This document shows, one piece after another, positions 9,376 to 18,915 of a stretch of 64,000 nt of DNA; position 1 is the stretch's first letter, and each line of letters starts with the position of its first letter. A program made the translations under genes and the position numbers. Under the pieces are notes generated by a model. The model saw only the letters and a list, made by a program, of their open reading frames with translations, did no database searches and had not been told where the DNA came from. This DNA comes from JACRLV01 sp045863555 (GTDB lineage Bacteria; Planctomycetota; Phycisphaerae; UBA1845; Fen-1342), in contig BTUU01000001.1 of assembly GCA_045863555.1 (NCBI GenBank), positions 372,001 to 436,000 on the forward strand. The letters are read 5' to 3'.

Positions 9376-9876
9376 TCACGCCTCGAGCTTGCGAAGCCGG
9401 TCGCGGATCGACGCCGCGCGTTCGTAGTCTTCGCCGGCGACCGCTTCGTCGAGCTGGCGGCGCAGGCGGTTGATCTCCTGTTCGGTCGTGCGCTGGGTGC
9501 CGGTCGAGCGCGGGCTCTTGCCGACATGATGCGTCGCGCCGTCGTGGGCGCGTTCGATCAGCGGGGCGAGCCCCTCGCGGAATGCGTCGTAGTCGTTCGG
9601 GCAGCCGAGCGGACCCTGGTTGCGGAATTCGAGGTAGCTCAGGCCGCATTCTTCGCAGACCAGGGAGCCGAGGCTCGACGCCGCCGTCTTCTGGGCGATG
9701 AACTGCTCGAGCAACTCGGCCGGCGCCACGGCCTTCTGCACCTGGACGTGTCCCTCTTCGATGCTGCACCGCTCGCACAGGTGGCGCTCGCTCTTCTCGC
9801 CTCCCGGGTCAAACTGAAGAATGTGGAAGGTCGCTTGCGCCCGCTTGCATCGCTCACACAGACCCATGTTCGGCAT
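9376..9876 (-). CDS. McsA-like zinc-finger/UVR-motif protein
   Basis: 166 residues with CxxC pairs at the N-terminus (CERC twice, then CEEC plus a later Cys) and a C-terminal UVR motif (LDEAVAGEDYERAASIRDRL), the layout of McsA. In Firmicutes McsA activates the arginine kinase McsB and works with ClpC in stress control. No mcsB, ctsR or clpC is adjacent here, so a partner must lie elsewhere or the role differs. A second ATG at 9867 is an alternative start. It is transcribed toward the sigma factor, 53 bp upstream of it. Confidence 0.8.
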   Translation of the reverse strand: MPNMGLCERCKRAQATFHILQFDPGGEKSERHLCERCSIEEGHVQVQKAVAPAELLEQFIAQKTAASSLGSLVCEECGLSYLEFRNQGPLGCPNDYDAFREGLAPLIERAHDGATHHVGKSPRSTGTQRTTEQEINRLRRQLDEAVAGEDYERAASIRDRLRKLEA

Positions 9877-10138
9877 CCCCGACGAGGCCGGCCCGGCGGA
9901 TGATTGACCATCGCACCGGGCGCCGCAACTCGACGCTCAATTCTAGCCGTCGGCCGCGAGGATGGCACAGCCGCCGGCGGTCCGCCCGGCCCGTGCGGGC
10001 TGCGTGCGGCAGCCGCGACCCGGCGGGCGCTGCGCCACCCGCGAAAAGGCTCGCCCCCGGAACCCGGATCGAGCGTGATCGGGCCCCGGGGGCGAGGAAT
10101 TCAACTCGGCTGCGACGGTTCGCGGCCGACACCGTCGA

Positions 10139-11908
10139 TTACGGGCAGTCCGTGCCGAAGACGCTCAGCAGGTTCGCGAGGTCCTGGATGTCGACGTCGC
10201 CGTCGCCGTCGAGGTCGCCGTCATCCGCTCCGGCGCCCGACGTCGTCCCGAAATTCGACAGCAGGAGCGCGAGATCCTGGATGCTGATGGCGCCGCTGCC
10301 GTCAAGGTCGCCGGGGCAGCCGCCGGTCGTCGGCACCTCGATCAGGCCGTAGAGGAGCTGGGTGCCGTTCAGGTCATTCCAGCCGCCGCTCGACTGCATC
10401 TCGGTGTAGTCTTCGCCGCCGACAGCGTCATTCGGCTCGCCCTCGTTCCAGTTCGAGTACGTGACCGGATCGCCGCTCGTCCACTCGAACACGCCCTCGT
10501 TCAGCTCGTCGTTGAAGCCGATCCACGCCGTCCGGGCGCGGCCGTCCCACGAGAGCATATTGAGCCGGACCCAGTCGTTTTCCGCCTCGTCGGCAATCGC
10601 CGCGAGGTGCCCGCCGAGCCCGATTCCCGCGCCTTCCGCCGTCGCCCAGTCGGTCGGCGGCAGCAGGTAGTACGTGTGGCCGTTCGCCGGGTTGACGATG
10701 GGGCCGCGGAGGATATCGGGCGGATTCGCGATGGTCAGGGCGATGACGCCGCGCGCCCCGTCATAGCCGGCGACGCGGATGTAATAGGGCACGCCCTGCG
10801 TGACGCTGATGAGCACTTCAGAGCCCTGACCGCAGTTGTCATCGTTGCAGTCGATCAGGTTCCCGCCGCAGCCGTCGTACACCGAGAGCACGGTGTCGAA
10901 GCCGCTTTCGCAGGTGCGGATGCGGGCCTGGCCGGTCAGGGACGGCGTGTAGACGAACCAGACGTCGTAGATATCGTTGAAGGCGCAGCCGGATTCGACG
11001 TTGCCGGTCGCCCCGATCGACGTGCTCGTGAAGTTGCCTTCGCCGACGGGCGTGGCCGCGGAGCAGTCGTCATTCGCGGGCGGCGGCGGGGGGACCGTAT
11101 TCGTGCTGACCGACGCGGCGAGGATCGCGTATCCGGCGTTGAAGTTCGACCGGTTCTCGAACGTGATCGATGTCAGTTCGCGGCCGGTGAAATCGCCGAA
11201 GCCGTCGTCAATCAGGCGCTGGATCCCGATGACACCTTCGGTCACGTTGAGCGGCGAACCTGTCGCGGCCCGGTCGACGTTCTGCGAGCCGGGGTAGACG
11301 CCGAGCTGCGTCTGGAGCGTGACGCCGGGCCCGCCGGGGGGCGGAAACTGGTTCTGGAACCAGTCGGGCGCGACCAGGGAGACCGAGACGCTCGACCCAT
11401 CCGAGAAACCGAGGCGCACGTCGAAGCTGCCGCCGCCGTTGCTGACCTGGTACAGCACGCCGACCTGCGACGAGGCGTCGAGCGTGATCGGCGTCGAGAG
11501 CGTGGTGACCTGCGATGCCGATTGGTCCGGATCGATGAGCCAGGTCGGCTGGATCCCGATATTGTCGCCATCCTCGACGACGTCGAACATCCAGTTCCCG
11601 CCGTCCACCGCGTTCCGATTGCCGATGTGCACGATGTCAAACACGCCGCTCGTCGCGACGTGCGTGTACGTGAGGCCATTTCCGCCCACGATCGGGCTCG
11701 CGCCGAACGAGGTCGGCCCCGCGTTCAGATTGAGGGCCCGGTCGGAAATCGACCGGTAGCCGGCCGGTGCATCCGGCTGATTCGCCTCGCCGGCGTGCAC
11801 GAGGCCGTTGAAGTTGTAGTTCAGTGCGATCGGGAACACATCGGCTCCCGCTGCGCCCGCGAAACCTGCCGCGAGCGTCAGCGCGCTCGCGCGTACGATT
11901 CTCTGCAT
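10139..11908 (-). CDS. Secreted protein with C-type-lectin-like domain and dockerin-like tail
   Basis: 589 residues from the ATG at 11908, preceded by a perfect GGAGG, and beginning with a signal peptide (ALTLAAGFAGAAGA). Residues 20-270 are an unassigned beta-rich domain. About 285-400 is an NDDC-type domain common in planctomycete surface proteins. About 403-526 is a C-type-lectin-like fold with the EPN and WND motifs that in true lectins bind calcium and mannose-type sugars. From about 531 comes the duplicated GDLDGSGAISIQDLA / GDLDGDGDVDIQDLA repeat ending TDCP. A cell-surface carbohydrate-binding role is likely. Confidence 0.85.
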   Translation of the reverse strand: MQRIVRASALTLAAGFAGAAGADVFPIALNYNFNGLVHAGEANQPDAPAGYRSISDRALNLNAGPTSFGASPIVGGNGLTYTHVATSGVFDIVHIGNRNAVDGGNWMFDVVEDGDNIGIQPTWLIDPDQSASQVTTLSTPITLDASSQVGVLYQVSNGGGSFDVRLGFSDGSSVSVSLVAPDWFQNQFPPPGGPGVTLQTQLGVYPGSQNVDRAATGSPLNVTEGVIGIQRLIDDGFGDFTGRELTSITFENRSNFNAGYAILAASVSTNTVPPPPPANDDCSAATPVGEGNFTSTSIGATGNVESGCAFNDIYDVWFVYTPSLTGQARIRTCESGFDTVLSVYDGCGGNLIDCNDDNCGQGSEVLISVTQGVPYYIRVAGYDGARGVIALTIANPPDILRGPIVNPANGHTYYLLPPTDWATAEGAGIGLGGHLAAIADEAENDWVRLNMLSWDGRARTAWIGFNDELNEGVFEWTSGDPVTYSNWNEGEPNDAVGGEDYTEMQSSGGWNDLNGTQLLYGLIEVPTTGGCPGDLDGSGAISIQDLALLLSNFGTTSGAGADDGDLDGDGDVDIQDLANLLSVFGTDCP

Positions 11909-12113
11909 CGCGATACCTCCAGAATATGACGCGTGAATGGACTGACGGGCTTGCACCGTGACGTCGAAGAACTCGCTCGCCGCGAATGGCTTCGTCACGC
12001 TTCCCATCCGGATGTGGATTCTCGCGTCTGCCGCGCTCAAAATCCAGCGAAATCCGGGATCGAAAGGAAGAAATCGGTCCGGCAAGGCCCGGCACTCGGT
12101 CGGTGCGCCGGCG

Positions 12114-12626
12114 CTAGCCCGCCAGCTCCGCCACCGCCGCCGGCCGCCGCGCGAGCGTCTGGTTCCGGATCTTGTCCTGGAGGCGCAGGATGCCCTCGAG
12201 CAGCGACTCCGGGCGAGGCGGGCAGCCGGGCACGTAGATGTCCACAGGAACGACGAGGTCGATGCCCTTCACGACGTGATAACCGTGCTTGTAGTAGGGG
12301 CCGCCGCCGATCGTGCACGCGCCCATCGCCATCACATACTTCGGCTCGCCCATCTGGTGGTAGAGCCGCCGCACACGCTCGGCCATCTTGTAGGTGACGG
12401 TGCCGGCGACAATCATCAGGTCAGCCTGGCGGGGGGTTGCGCGAAATGCCCCGGCTCCGAACCGCTCCAGGTCGAACCGGCTGGCCCCGGTGGCCATCAT
12501 TTCGATCGCGCAGCAGGCGATCCCGAAGGTCATTGGCCAGATGGAGCCCGCCCGGGCCCAGTTCAGGGCCCAGTCGATGCTGGTGATGATCAGGTTGTCC
12601 TCAAACCGGTTTTCGAGCCAACTCAT
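12114..12626 (-). CDS. nuoB: NADH-quinone oxidoreductase subunit B
   Basis: 170 residues from the ATG at 12626; an in-frame TTG at 12659 would add 11 residues. NuoB carries the terminal 4Fe-4S cluster N2 that hands electrons to quinone. The cluster Cys ligands are all present: the GIACCAIEMM pair, one in GACTIGGG, and one in VPGCPPRP. It is normally found inside a nuo operon, but here it is alone, 51 bp downstream of an M16 peptidase gene. The product looks intact and functional. Confidence 0.93.
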   Translation of the reverse strand: MSWLENRFEDNLIITSIDWALNWARAGSIWPMTFGIACCAIEMMATGASRFDLERFGAGAFRATPRQADLMIVAGTVTYKMAERVRRLYHQMGEPKYVMAMGACTIGGGPYYKHGYHVVKGIDLVVPVDIYVPGCPPRPESLLEGILRLQDKIRNQTLARRPAAVAELAG

Positions 12627-12677
12627 GCGCGCATCCCAAGAAAGCCGCCCGTTTGACAAGCACGATCCGTGCCGCGC

Positions 12678-13916
12678 CTAGGGCCAGTCGCGGGGGCCGA
12701 TCGACAGGAGCAGCCCGTCGCCGGTGATCGGGTACTGCGAAAGGTACCGGGCGATCGTGCTTTCGGTCACCGCGTCGACCGCCGCCAGCCGGGCGTCGGC
12801 GCCGCGGACCGCCCCCTGCGTCTCGATGTCGTCCACCAACTGCATCAGCCGCGTGCGCGGATTCTCCGCCTCCAGCGCAAGCTGCGTCCGACGCCGGTTT
12901 TTCACCCGCTGCACCTCGTCCGGCCGGAAACCGTTTTCGGTGACGGTGCGGGCCTCGCGCCGCAGCGCCTCGACCATCTGTTCGGCCTTCTCCGGCTCGC
13001 CGTCGGCGTAGAGCGCCATCATGCCGAAATCCTCGTAGCTCAGCCATGACGCCCCGGCCTGCGAACAGATGCCCTTCTGCACGATGTTCCAGTAGCAGCG
13101 CGAATTCACGCCCCCGAACAGCGACGTGAACGCTTCGATCGACTCCGCGTCCTTGAACGTCGCCGGCACCGACGGATAGAGCAGAATGACCATCTGCTGC
13201 TTGAACTGTTCCAGCGTGCGCTTTCGGACGCCGGCGATCGGCCCCGGTGGCGGCGGCGGATGAGCGACGGCCGAGCCGTTTCGCGACCATTCGCCGCAGA
13301 ACCGCGCCGCATCCGCAAAGACGGCTTCCGGTTCAAGCGCCCCGCTCGCGAGCAGCATGACGTTGTCCGGCGAATACCGCCGCCGGTGATAGTCGACCAT
13401 CACCTCGCGCGGCACGCCCTCGATGGCCTCTTTTTCGCCGAGGATCTCGTGCGCCAGCGGGTGGTCCTGGAAGACGACTTCGTGGATGAAATTCCAGACG
13501 TGCGTCTCGAAGCTGTCGCCGCTCATTGCGATCTCTTCGAGAATGACGTTCCGCTCGGTCTCGAAATCGCCGCTCGGCAGCGACGGCCGCATCATGTCGC
13601 TGAGCAGTTCGAGCTGGGGAGCCGCGTTCCCCGACGGCACCCAGCCGTAGTAGACCGTGTGTTCCTTGCCCGTGAACGCGTTGTAGATCGAGCCCAGTTC
13701 ATCGAACCGGACATTGATCTCGCGCCAGTCGCGTTTCGCCGTGCCCTTGAAGCACATGTGTTCGAGGAAATGGCTGATCCCGTGCTCGTGCCGCGCTTCG
13801 TGCCGCGAGCCGGTCCGCACGAAGAAGCCCAGCGCGGTGGAACTCACGCGCGGCAGCTCCTCGCAGATCACCCGCAGGCCATTGGGCAGTACGTGTTCGA
13901 CAAAGCGTGATTGCAT
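12678..13916 (-). CDS. M16 family zinc metallopeptidase
   Basis: 412 residues with the inverted zinc motif HFLEH at 49-53 (HxxEH) and the downstream Glu in ERNVILEEIA as third ligand. The length and two-lobe arrangement match bacterial processing-peptidase-like M16B enzymes, which degrade or process peptides. There is no signal peptide, so it is cytoplasmic. A TAGAAT hexamer lies 8 bases before the start, suggesting a leaderless message. nuoB follows 51 bp downstream and may be co-transcribed. Confidence 0.9.
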   Translation of the reverse strand: MQSRFVEHVLPNGLRVICEELPRVSSTALGFFVRTGSRHEARHEHGISHFLEHMCFKGTAKRDWREINVRFDELGSIYNAFTGKEHTVYYGWVPSGNAAPQLELLSDMMRPSLPSGDFETERNVILEEIAMSGDSFETHVWNFIHEVVFQDHPLAHEILGEKEAIEGVPREVMVDYHRRRYSPDNVMLLASGALEPEAVFADAARFCGEWSRNGSAVAHPPPPPGPIAGVRKRTLEQFKQQMVILLYPSVPATFKDAESIEAFTSLFGGVNSRCYWNIVQKGICSQAGASWLSYEDFGMMALYADGEPEKAEQMVEALRREARTVTENGFRPDEVQRVKNRRRTQLALEAENPRTRLMQLVDDIETQGAVRGADARLAAVDAVTESTIARYLSQYPITGDGLLLSIGPRDWP

Positions 13917-13924
13917 GGCCGCAG

Positions 13925-13930
13925 ATTCTA
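13925..13930 (-). promoter_or_regulatory. -10 element (TAGAAT) 8 nt before the M16 peptidase start
   Basis: A TAGAAT hexamer ends 8 bases before the ATG at 13916, which would place the transcription start at or next to the start codon. No Shine-Dalgarno is visible between them. Confidence 0.45.
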
Positions 13931-14179
13931 CCGCCGGGACGGTGTCGCGGGCCGGGTTGGGCGAAAATCCCCAGATGCGTCGTTCTCCGCACAGACGGCG
14001 GAATAAAATCCTGCGAGATTCCGCGCAGCAGGCGGGGTTGCGAGCTCGATTCGCGCGATTTCGCGACGGATCGCCCGCCGGTACGCGACTTGCTACGAAT
14101 CTCGTATCTGCGCGGATTGGCCAACCGGTCGCCGTGCGATCGGCCCTCCGCGGCGGTCTTCAGGCAGGGAGGTGCCACC

Positions 14180-14653
14180 ATGCTAGGCAGACCCAAGCGA
14201 ATCCTCTGGCCGACCGATTTCTCCGAGCTCTCGCTCCGCGCCGGGCGTTATGCCCATGGACTCTCGCAGCTCTTCGCCTCGGAGATGCACATCCTTCACG
14301 TCGTCCCGCCGCCCCTGAACCCGGATGTGGCGGTGCTCCTGCCCAGCGACGTGCCGATCCCCGTCTCCGAGCCCGAGCTGCGCGCCGCATCCTTCCGCGC
14401 GATCCGCGATCTGATCGACAAGAAATTCAGCGGCTTCCCAAACGCGATCGCCGAGGTCCGGTTCGGAAATCCCTGGACGGTCGTCTGCGACTACGCGAAG
14501 GAAAAGCACGTCGAGCTCATCGTCATCGCCACGCACGGACGGACGGGCCTCGGCCACGCCCTTATCGGCAGCACGGCTGAGCGCATCGTCCAGCACGCGA
14601 TGTGTCCGGTACTGACGGTGAAAGCGTCGGAGCAGGGGTTTCTCCAGGAGTAG
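14180..14653 (+). CDS. Universal stress protein (UspA family)
   Basis: 157 residues. The ATG at 14180 is preceded by GGGAGG, fixing the start although the frame is open upstream. The fold is the Usp Rossmann-like domain, with an N-terminal ILWPTDFSELS strand and the ATP-type binding loop GRTGLGHALIGSTAE near residues 120-134, typical of nucleotide-binding Usps. It is a stress-induced cytoplasmic protein whose exact role is unknown. It converges on the phosphatase gene 57 bp away, and the imperfect inverted repeat between them may end both transcripts. Confidence 0.9.
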   Translation: MLGRPKRILWPTDFSELSLRAGRYAHGLSQLFASEMHILHVVPPPLNPDVAVLLPSDVPIPVSEPELRAASFRAIRDLIDKKFSGFPNAIAEVRFGNPWTVVCDYAKEKHVELIVIATHGRTGLGHALIGSTAERIVQHAMCPVLTVKASEQGFLQE

Positions 14654-14710
14654 CCGGCGGGGCGGATGCGCTGCGCACGCGGCGACTCCCGTGGTGCTGC
14701 GCGGGGAGAG

Positions 14711-15958
14711 TCAGTCGCGGAACCGGATCGCCAGCGCCGATACGTCGTCGTCGAGGCCATCCTCCGCCCAAGCCTCGGCCGCGGCCGCGACCTGCGCGAG
14801 CGCCGCCTCCAGCGAATTCGCAGCGCCGCCGGCCGCCAGGACCTCGATCGCGCGGCGGGTGCCGAAGTACTCGCTTCCCGGCCCGCGGGCTTCGAGGAGT
14901 CCATCGGATAGCACGAAGAGCCGGTCGCCGCTGCGCAGATCGACACACCGCTCAACATACTCCGTGCCCTCCAGCCAGCCGATTGCAAAGACCGGCTCGG
15001 TCAGATCCCGCGGCGGGCCGTCGCCGGGCAGCAGCAGGGGCCCCGGCAGCCCGGCACTCACGAACCGGAGTCGCCGCGTTCGAAGATCGAGCACGCCGTA
15101 AAAAAGCGTGAAGTAGAGCTCGATGTCATCCTCGAGCTGGAATCGACGGTTCAGCTCCGCCGCGACGTCCGCCGGCGGCGTCGGCTCCAGCCCGCCCGTT
15201 CGCGGATTCCGCCGCTGCACGACCCCGGGCTGATCCGCGATCGGCATCAGCAGCCGCTGTACCGAGACGCTGAGCAGCGCCGCTTTGACGCCGTGACCGC
15301 TGACATCGAGCATGTAGAGGGCGAGATGGTCGTCATCGAGCCGCACGACGTTGAACATGTCGCCGCCCAGCGCTTCGCACGGCTCGAATCGCCAGACGCA
15401 CTCCAGCCCCGGCACGCGCGGCGGGGCGGTCGGCAGCATCGCCCGCTGAAGCCGCCCGGCCAGCTCCAGATCCGCCCGCATCCGCTGATTGGCCTCGGAC
15501 AGAGCGGCGTTGGCGATTTGGAGCTCTCCGTTGTGCCAGGCGATGTCCAGTTCCAGCCGCAGCGTCTGCTCCGCCGCCCGCTTGAGCGCGAGCTGTGTCT
15601 GCACGCGGGCCATGACGATCGGCGGATCGAACGGCTTGGTGACGTAGTCGTTGGCGCCGAGCCGAAGGCCGCGCAGGATCGCGTCGCGCCCGGCCTGGCC
15701 GGTGAGCATGATCACGGGCAGCGCGGTCGGTGACCATGTTTCGCGGAGTTTCGTAAGGACTTCGAAGCCGTCGAGGCCGGGCAGGCCGACGTCGAGCAGC
15801 ACCAGGTCGAAGTCGCTGGCCGCAGCCTCCGCCAGCGCGGCCGGGCCGTCATCGACGCACACGATATGGCAGGATTCGCCGGCGAACCGCTCGCGCAGCG
15901 CCTCGCGGATCTCCTCTTCGTCCTCGACGATCAGCAATCGGGCGGGTTCGCGCTCCAT
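14711..15958 (-). CDS. Response regulator fused to RsbU/SpoIIE-type PP2C phosphatase
   Basis: 415 residues. An N-terminal receiver domain (1-120) has the acidic pocket D13, phospho-acceptor D56, T86 and K108. A helical linker (125-165) leads to a PP2C/SpoIIE phosphatase domain (about 185-415), with metal-binding Asp residues in GGDMFNVV and LDVSGHG. Such proteins dephosphorylate an anti-sigma-factor antagonist when the receiver is phosphorylated (general stress partner switching). No cognate histidine kinase or STAS protein is adjacent. Confidence 0.88.
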   Translation of the reverse strand: MEREPARLLIVEDEEEIREALRERFAGESCHIVCVDDGPAALAEAAASDFDLVLLDVGLPGLDGFEVLTKLRETWSPTALPVIMLTGQAGRDAILRGLRLGANDYVTKPFDPPIVMARVQTQLALKRAAEQTLRLELDIAWHNGELQIANAALSEANQRMRADLELAGRLQRAMLPTAPPRVPGLECVWRFEPCEALGGDMFNVVRLDDDHLALYMLDVSGHGVKAALLSVSVQRLLMPIADQPGVVQRRNPRTGGLEPTPPADVAAELNRRFQLEDDIELYFTLFYGVLDLRTRRLRFVSAGLPGPLLLPGDGPPRDLTEPVFAIGWLEGTEYVERCVDLRSGDRLFVLSDGLLEARGPGSEYFGTRRAIEVLAAGGAANSLEAALAQVAAAAEAWAEDGLDDDVSALAIRFRD

Positions 15959-16171
15959 CGCCGGCCGCTCCCTTCAACTCGCATCCCGAACGGGGCATGA
16001 TCATACCCGATGGGCGGTCTCCGGGACCGGGGGCGTCCGGGGAGTGCGTAACAGTTACACGGTCCGCGAAGGGCGTCGCCGTCGAGCTCGCTTGACCCTG
16101 TGCCGCAGCGCGTTTCTACTCTGCGATCAGCGGTCTGGGTATTTGCCTCGTCCCACCTCGAGGAAGAAAAA

Positions 16172-17686
16172 ATGAACGCCGCGGTCCATCCCGGTCGATT
16201 GTTCCTGGGTAGCTGCCTGTCGCTCGTGTCGACGTCGGTCTGCTTTGCCGCGGTCGGCGCCATCATGGGCGCGCTGAAGGCTCAATTCCTGCTCTCGAAC
16301 GAGCAGGCCGGCTGGATCGGCGGGGCGGCGATCTGGGGTTTCACCGTCTCGATCATCGTCCTCGGACCGCTCTGCAACGTCCTCGGCATGGGCAATCTCC
16401 TGCGCTTCGCGATGCTCTGCCATTTCGCCGGTCCGCTGCTCATGATTTTCGCCAACGGATTCTGGATGCTCTTCTTCGGAGCGCTCGTGACGGCGCTCGG
16501 GAATGGAACGGTCGAGGCCGTCTGCAACCCGCTCATCGCGACGCTCTATCCTGACCAGAAGACCAAGAAGCTGAATCAGTTCCACGTCTGGTTCCCCGGC
16601 GGCATCGTCCTCGGCGGCGTCGGCTGCTACCTCCTGAGCCAGGTCGAAGCCGCCCAGCTCGGGGCGCTGAAGGTCTGGCAGCTTCAGATCGGCCTCGTCC
16701 TTGTGCCCACTGTCCTCTACGCGATCTGCTTCATCGGCCAGAAATTTCCCGCAACCGAGCGCGTCCAATCCGGCGTTTCTTTCAGCGGAATGGTCGGCGG
16801 GGCGCTTGGTCGGCCGCTCTTCTACGTGCTGATCGCCTGCATGGCCGTGACCGCATCGCTCGAGCTCGGTCCCGGCCGGTGGATTCCCGCCGTGCTGGAG
16901 GCCGGCGGTATCGCGGGCATCCTGGTCCTTGCGTACATCAACGGGTTGATGGCGATTCTTCGGTTCTTCGCGGGGCCCGTCGTCCATCGCCTGTCGCCCA
17001 CCGGCATTCTTGTCTGCTCGGCGATTCTGTCGGGCGTCGGGCTCTACTGGTTCAGCTTCGCCGAGACGATCGAAATGGCCTTCGCCTCGGCGACTGTTTT
17101 CGCGCTGGGCGTCTGCTACTTCTGGCCGACCATGCTCGGCGTTACGTCCGAGCGGGTCCCGCGCAGCGGCGAACTGGGCCTCGCGCTGATCGGCGGGACC
17201 GGCATGCTGGTCACCGGACTCGTGACGTCGCCCCAGATGGGCCACATCGCCGACAACTATCTGCACGAAAAGCTCGTCACCGAAAGCCGCGAAGCGACGC
17301 TCAAGGTCCTCGGCGAAGTCGAGCTCGTCTACGGCGCCGCCCGCGAGACCATGACCGACCCCGTTCGCAGGAAAGAGGTCTCCGGCGCCCTCGACAAGAC
17401 CTCCAAAGTCCTCGCGGATGCGAGCCGCACGGGTACCCTGCCCAAGGGTGACACGATCGACGCCCTCCGCACCGCCGCCCGGGACGTCCCACCCGGCGAC
17501 GCGGCGGCGGCCGTGCAGAAGAAGATCAACGCGATCATCCAGCCGGCGGACAACTATGGCGGGCGCATGTCGTTCCGGTACATCGCACCGTTTGCTGCGT
17601 TCATCATCGTTGTGTTCGGCGCGATGTACGCGATCGACCGGGCGCGCGGCGGCTACAAGGCGGAGAAGCTGAGCGGCGCCGACTAG
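16172..17686 (+). CDS. MFS transporter with long loop before the last helix
   Basis: 504 residues. The ATG at 16172 follows AGGAAG by 5 bases. Eleven hydrophobic helices up to about residue 365 show the major facilitator layout (GPLCNVLGMGNLLRF between early helices). A hydrophilic, mainly helical segment of roughly 110 residues follows (HEKLVTESREATLKVL through VQKKINAIIQ), then a last helix (YIAPFAAFIIVVFGAMYAI). This loop is unusual for the superfamily. The substrate is unknown; sugar or carboxylate transporters of planctomycetes look similar. Confidence 0.85.
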   Translation: MNAAVHPGRLFLGSCLSLVSTSVCFAAVGAIMGALKAQFLLSNEQAGWIGGAAIWGFTVSIIVLGPLCNVLGMGNLLRFAMLCHFAGPLLMIFANGFWMLFFGALVTALGNGTVEAVCNPLIATLYPDQKTKKLNQFHVWFPGGIVLGGVGCYLLSQVEAAQLGALKVWQLQIGLVLVPTVLYAICFIGQKFPATERVQSGVSFSGMVGGALGRPLFYVLIACMAVTASLELGPGRWIPAVLEAGGIAGILVLAYINGLMAILRFFAGPVVHRLSPTGILVCSAILSGVGLYWFSFAETIEMAFASATVFALGVCYFWPTMLGVTSERVPRSGELGLALIGGTGMLVTGLVTSPQMGHIADNYLHEKLVTESREATLKVLGEVELVYGAARETMTDPVRRKEVSGALDKTSKVLADASRTGTLPKGDTIDALRTAARDVPPGDAAAAVQKKINAIIQPADNYGGRMSFRYIAPFAAFIIVVFGAMYAIDRARGGYKAEKLSGAD

Positions 17687-17790
17687 CCGCGCCGGTCGGC
17701 TTGATCGGATGAGGGCGGACTGCCGCCACGGTTTTCCGGCGGCGGCGTGTCCGCGCCGCGCGACGGCCCCCGCGCCGCGCACGCCGCGTG

Positions 17791-17799
17791 TGTTACACT
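17791..17799 (+). promoter_or_regulatory. Extended -10 promoter (TGT-TACACT) giving a probable leaderless M20 mRNA
   Basis: TG-n-TACACT ends 7 bases before the ATG at 17807, so initiation at the usual +7 distance would fall on or next to the start codon. No ribosome-binding site is present in this interval. Confidence 0.5.
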
Positions 17800-17806
17800 T
17801 TCGCGC

Positions 17807-18901
17807 ATGGTTGAATTTTCGATCGATCCGATCGGGCTCCTCGCCGATCTCGTCGCTGCAAAGAGCTATTCCGGTCAGGAAGGGCCCGCAGCCGACGTCA
17901 TGGAGGCTGCCCTCCGACGCGCCGGCTTGGCCCCGCAGCGCATCGGACACAATGTGATCTGCACACGCGGCCGCGGCTCGAAAACGCTGCTTTTCAACTC
18001 CCACCTCGACACCGTACCCGCCTCCGATCGCTGGACGCGCGATCCCTGGAAGCCCGAGATCGTCGACGGCCGCCTCTACGGCCTTGGCGCGACCGACGCG
18101 AAATCCTGCGTGGCCGCGATGGCCGCCGCCTTTGCCGCCGCGTCCGATCCCGGCGACCGCGGCCGTCTCATCTTCACCGCGACGACGGAGGAGGAAACCG
18201 GCGGCGCATCGGGCCCCGACGGCCTCGAGACGGTCCTGCCCACGCTCGGCCGAATCTCGGCCGGGATCGTCGGGGAACCGACGAAGCTCAACATCTGCAA
18301 CGGCCAGCGCGGCCTCGTCCGGGCGTTTCTGCGGGCGATAGGGCAGGCCGGCCACGCATCCCGCCCGTGGGAAGGCTCGAACGCGATCGAGAAGGCCGCG
18401 GAGGATATTCTCGCGATCAAGCGGCTGGCAGCGGAGGTGGGCGAGGATTACCAGGATCCCGCGGCCGGAAAGCCGACGATCCAGTGCACGGTCATCGCGG
18501 GCGGAACCGCGCCAAACGTGATCCCGGACCGCTGCGACATCACGCTCGACGTCCGGACGACGCGTTTCTGGGGCAACAACGTCGCGATCTCGACGATCCG
18601 AAGCGTGGTCCGGTCGGAGCTGGAGGTGAAATCCGCCCGGTTTCTGCCCGTCTCGACCGACCCGGAGGATCCGATCATCCTGGCGGCCCGCGCGGCCCTG
18701 CCGGATGCGCAGCTTCGGCCGTTCGGCGGCGTCTCGGACCTGTTTTTCCTGGTGGCCGACCCGGCCGGGCCCGTGCCCGCAATCCTCATCGGCCCCGGCG
18801 ACGGCCAGCAGTCGCACCAGCCGGACGAGTTCGTGTCGGTCGAGATGGTCCGCCGCGCCGCGGCCGCCTATCGCGAAATCGCCTCGCGGTACTTATCGTA
18901 G
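17807..18901 (+). CDS. M20 family metallopeptidase / deacylase (ArgE/DapE-like)
   Basis: 364 residues. The zinc site is intact: H66 and D68 in the SHLDTVP motif, D97 in GATDAKS, the catalytic Glu pair at 129-130 (TEEETGG), and a late His in GQQSHQP. These enzymes remove acyl or succinyl groups from amino acids, or hydrolyse dipeptides; the exact substrate cannot be read from sequence. The start at 17807 was chosen because a -10 element lies directly upstream. A rare TTA Leu codon occurs three codons from the end, and the next gene is a tRNA with a UAA anticodon. Confidence 0.88.
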   Translation: MVEFSIDPIGLLADLVAAKSYSGQEGPAADVMEAALRRAGLAPQRIGHNVICTRGRGSKTLLFNSHLDTVPASDRWTRDPWKPEIVDGRLYGLGATDAKSCVAAMAAAFAAASDPGDRGRLIFTATTEEETGGASGPDGLETVLPTLGRISAGIVGEPTKLNICNGQRGLVRAFLRAIGQAGHASRPWEGSNAIEKAAEDILAIKRLAAEVGEDYQDPAAGKPTIQCTVIAGGTAPNVIPDRCDITLDVRTTRFWGNNVAISTIRSVVRSELEVKSARFLPVSTDPEDPIILAARAALPDAQLRPFGGVSDLFFLVADPAGPVPAILIGPGDGQQSHQPDEFVSVEMVRRAAAAYREIASRYLS

Positions 18902-18915
18902 TCGCTCGCGTGCCC

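Noticed and set aside
16127..18817. An 896-codon minus-strand frame across the MFS and M20 genes
   Set aside because: It spans two unrelated plus-strand genes with intact families and has no recognisable domain.
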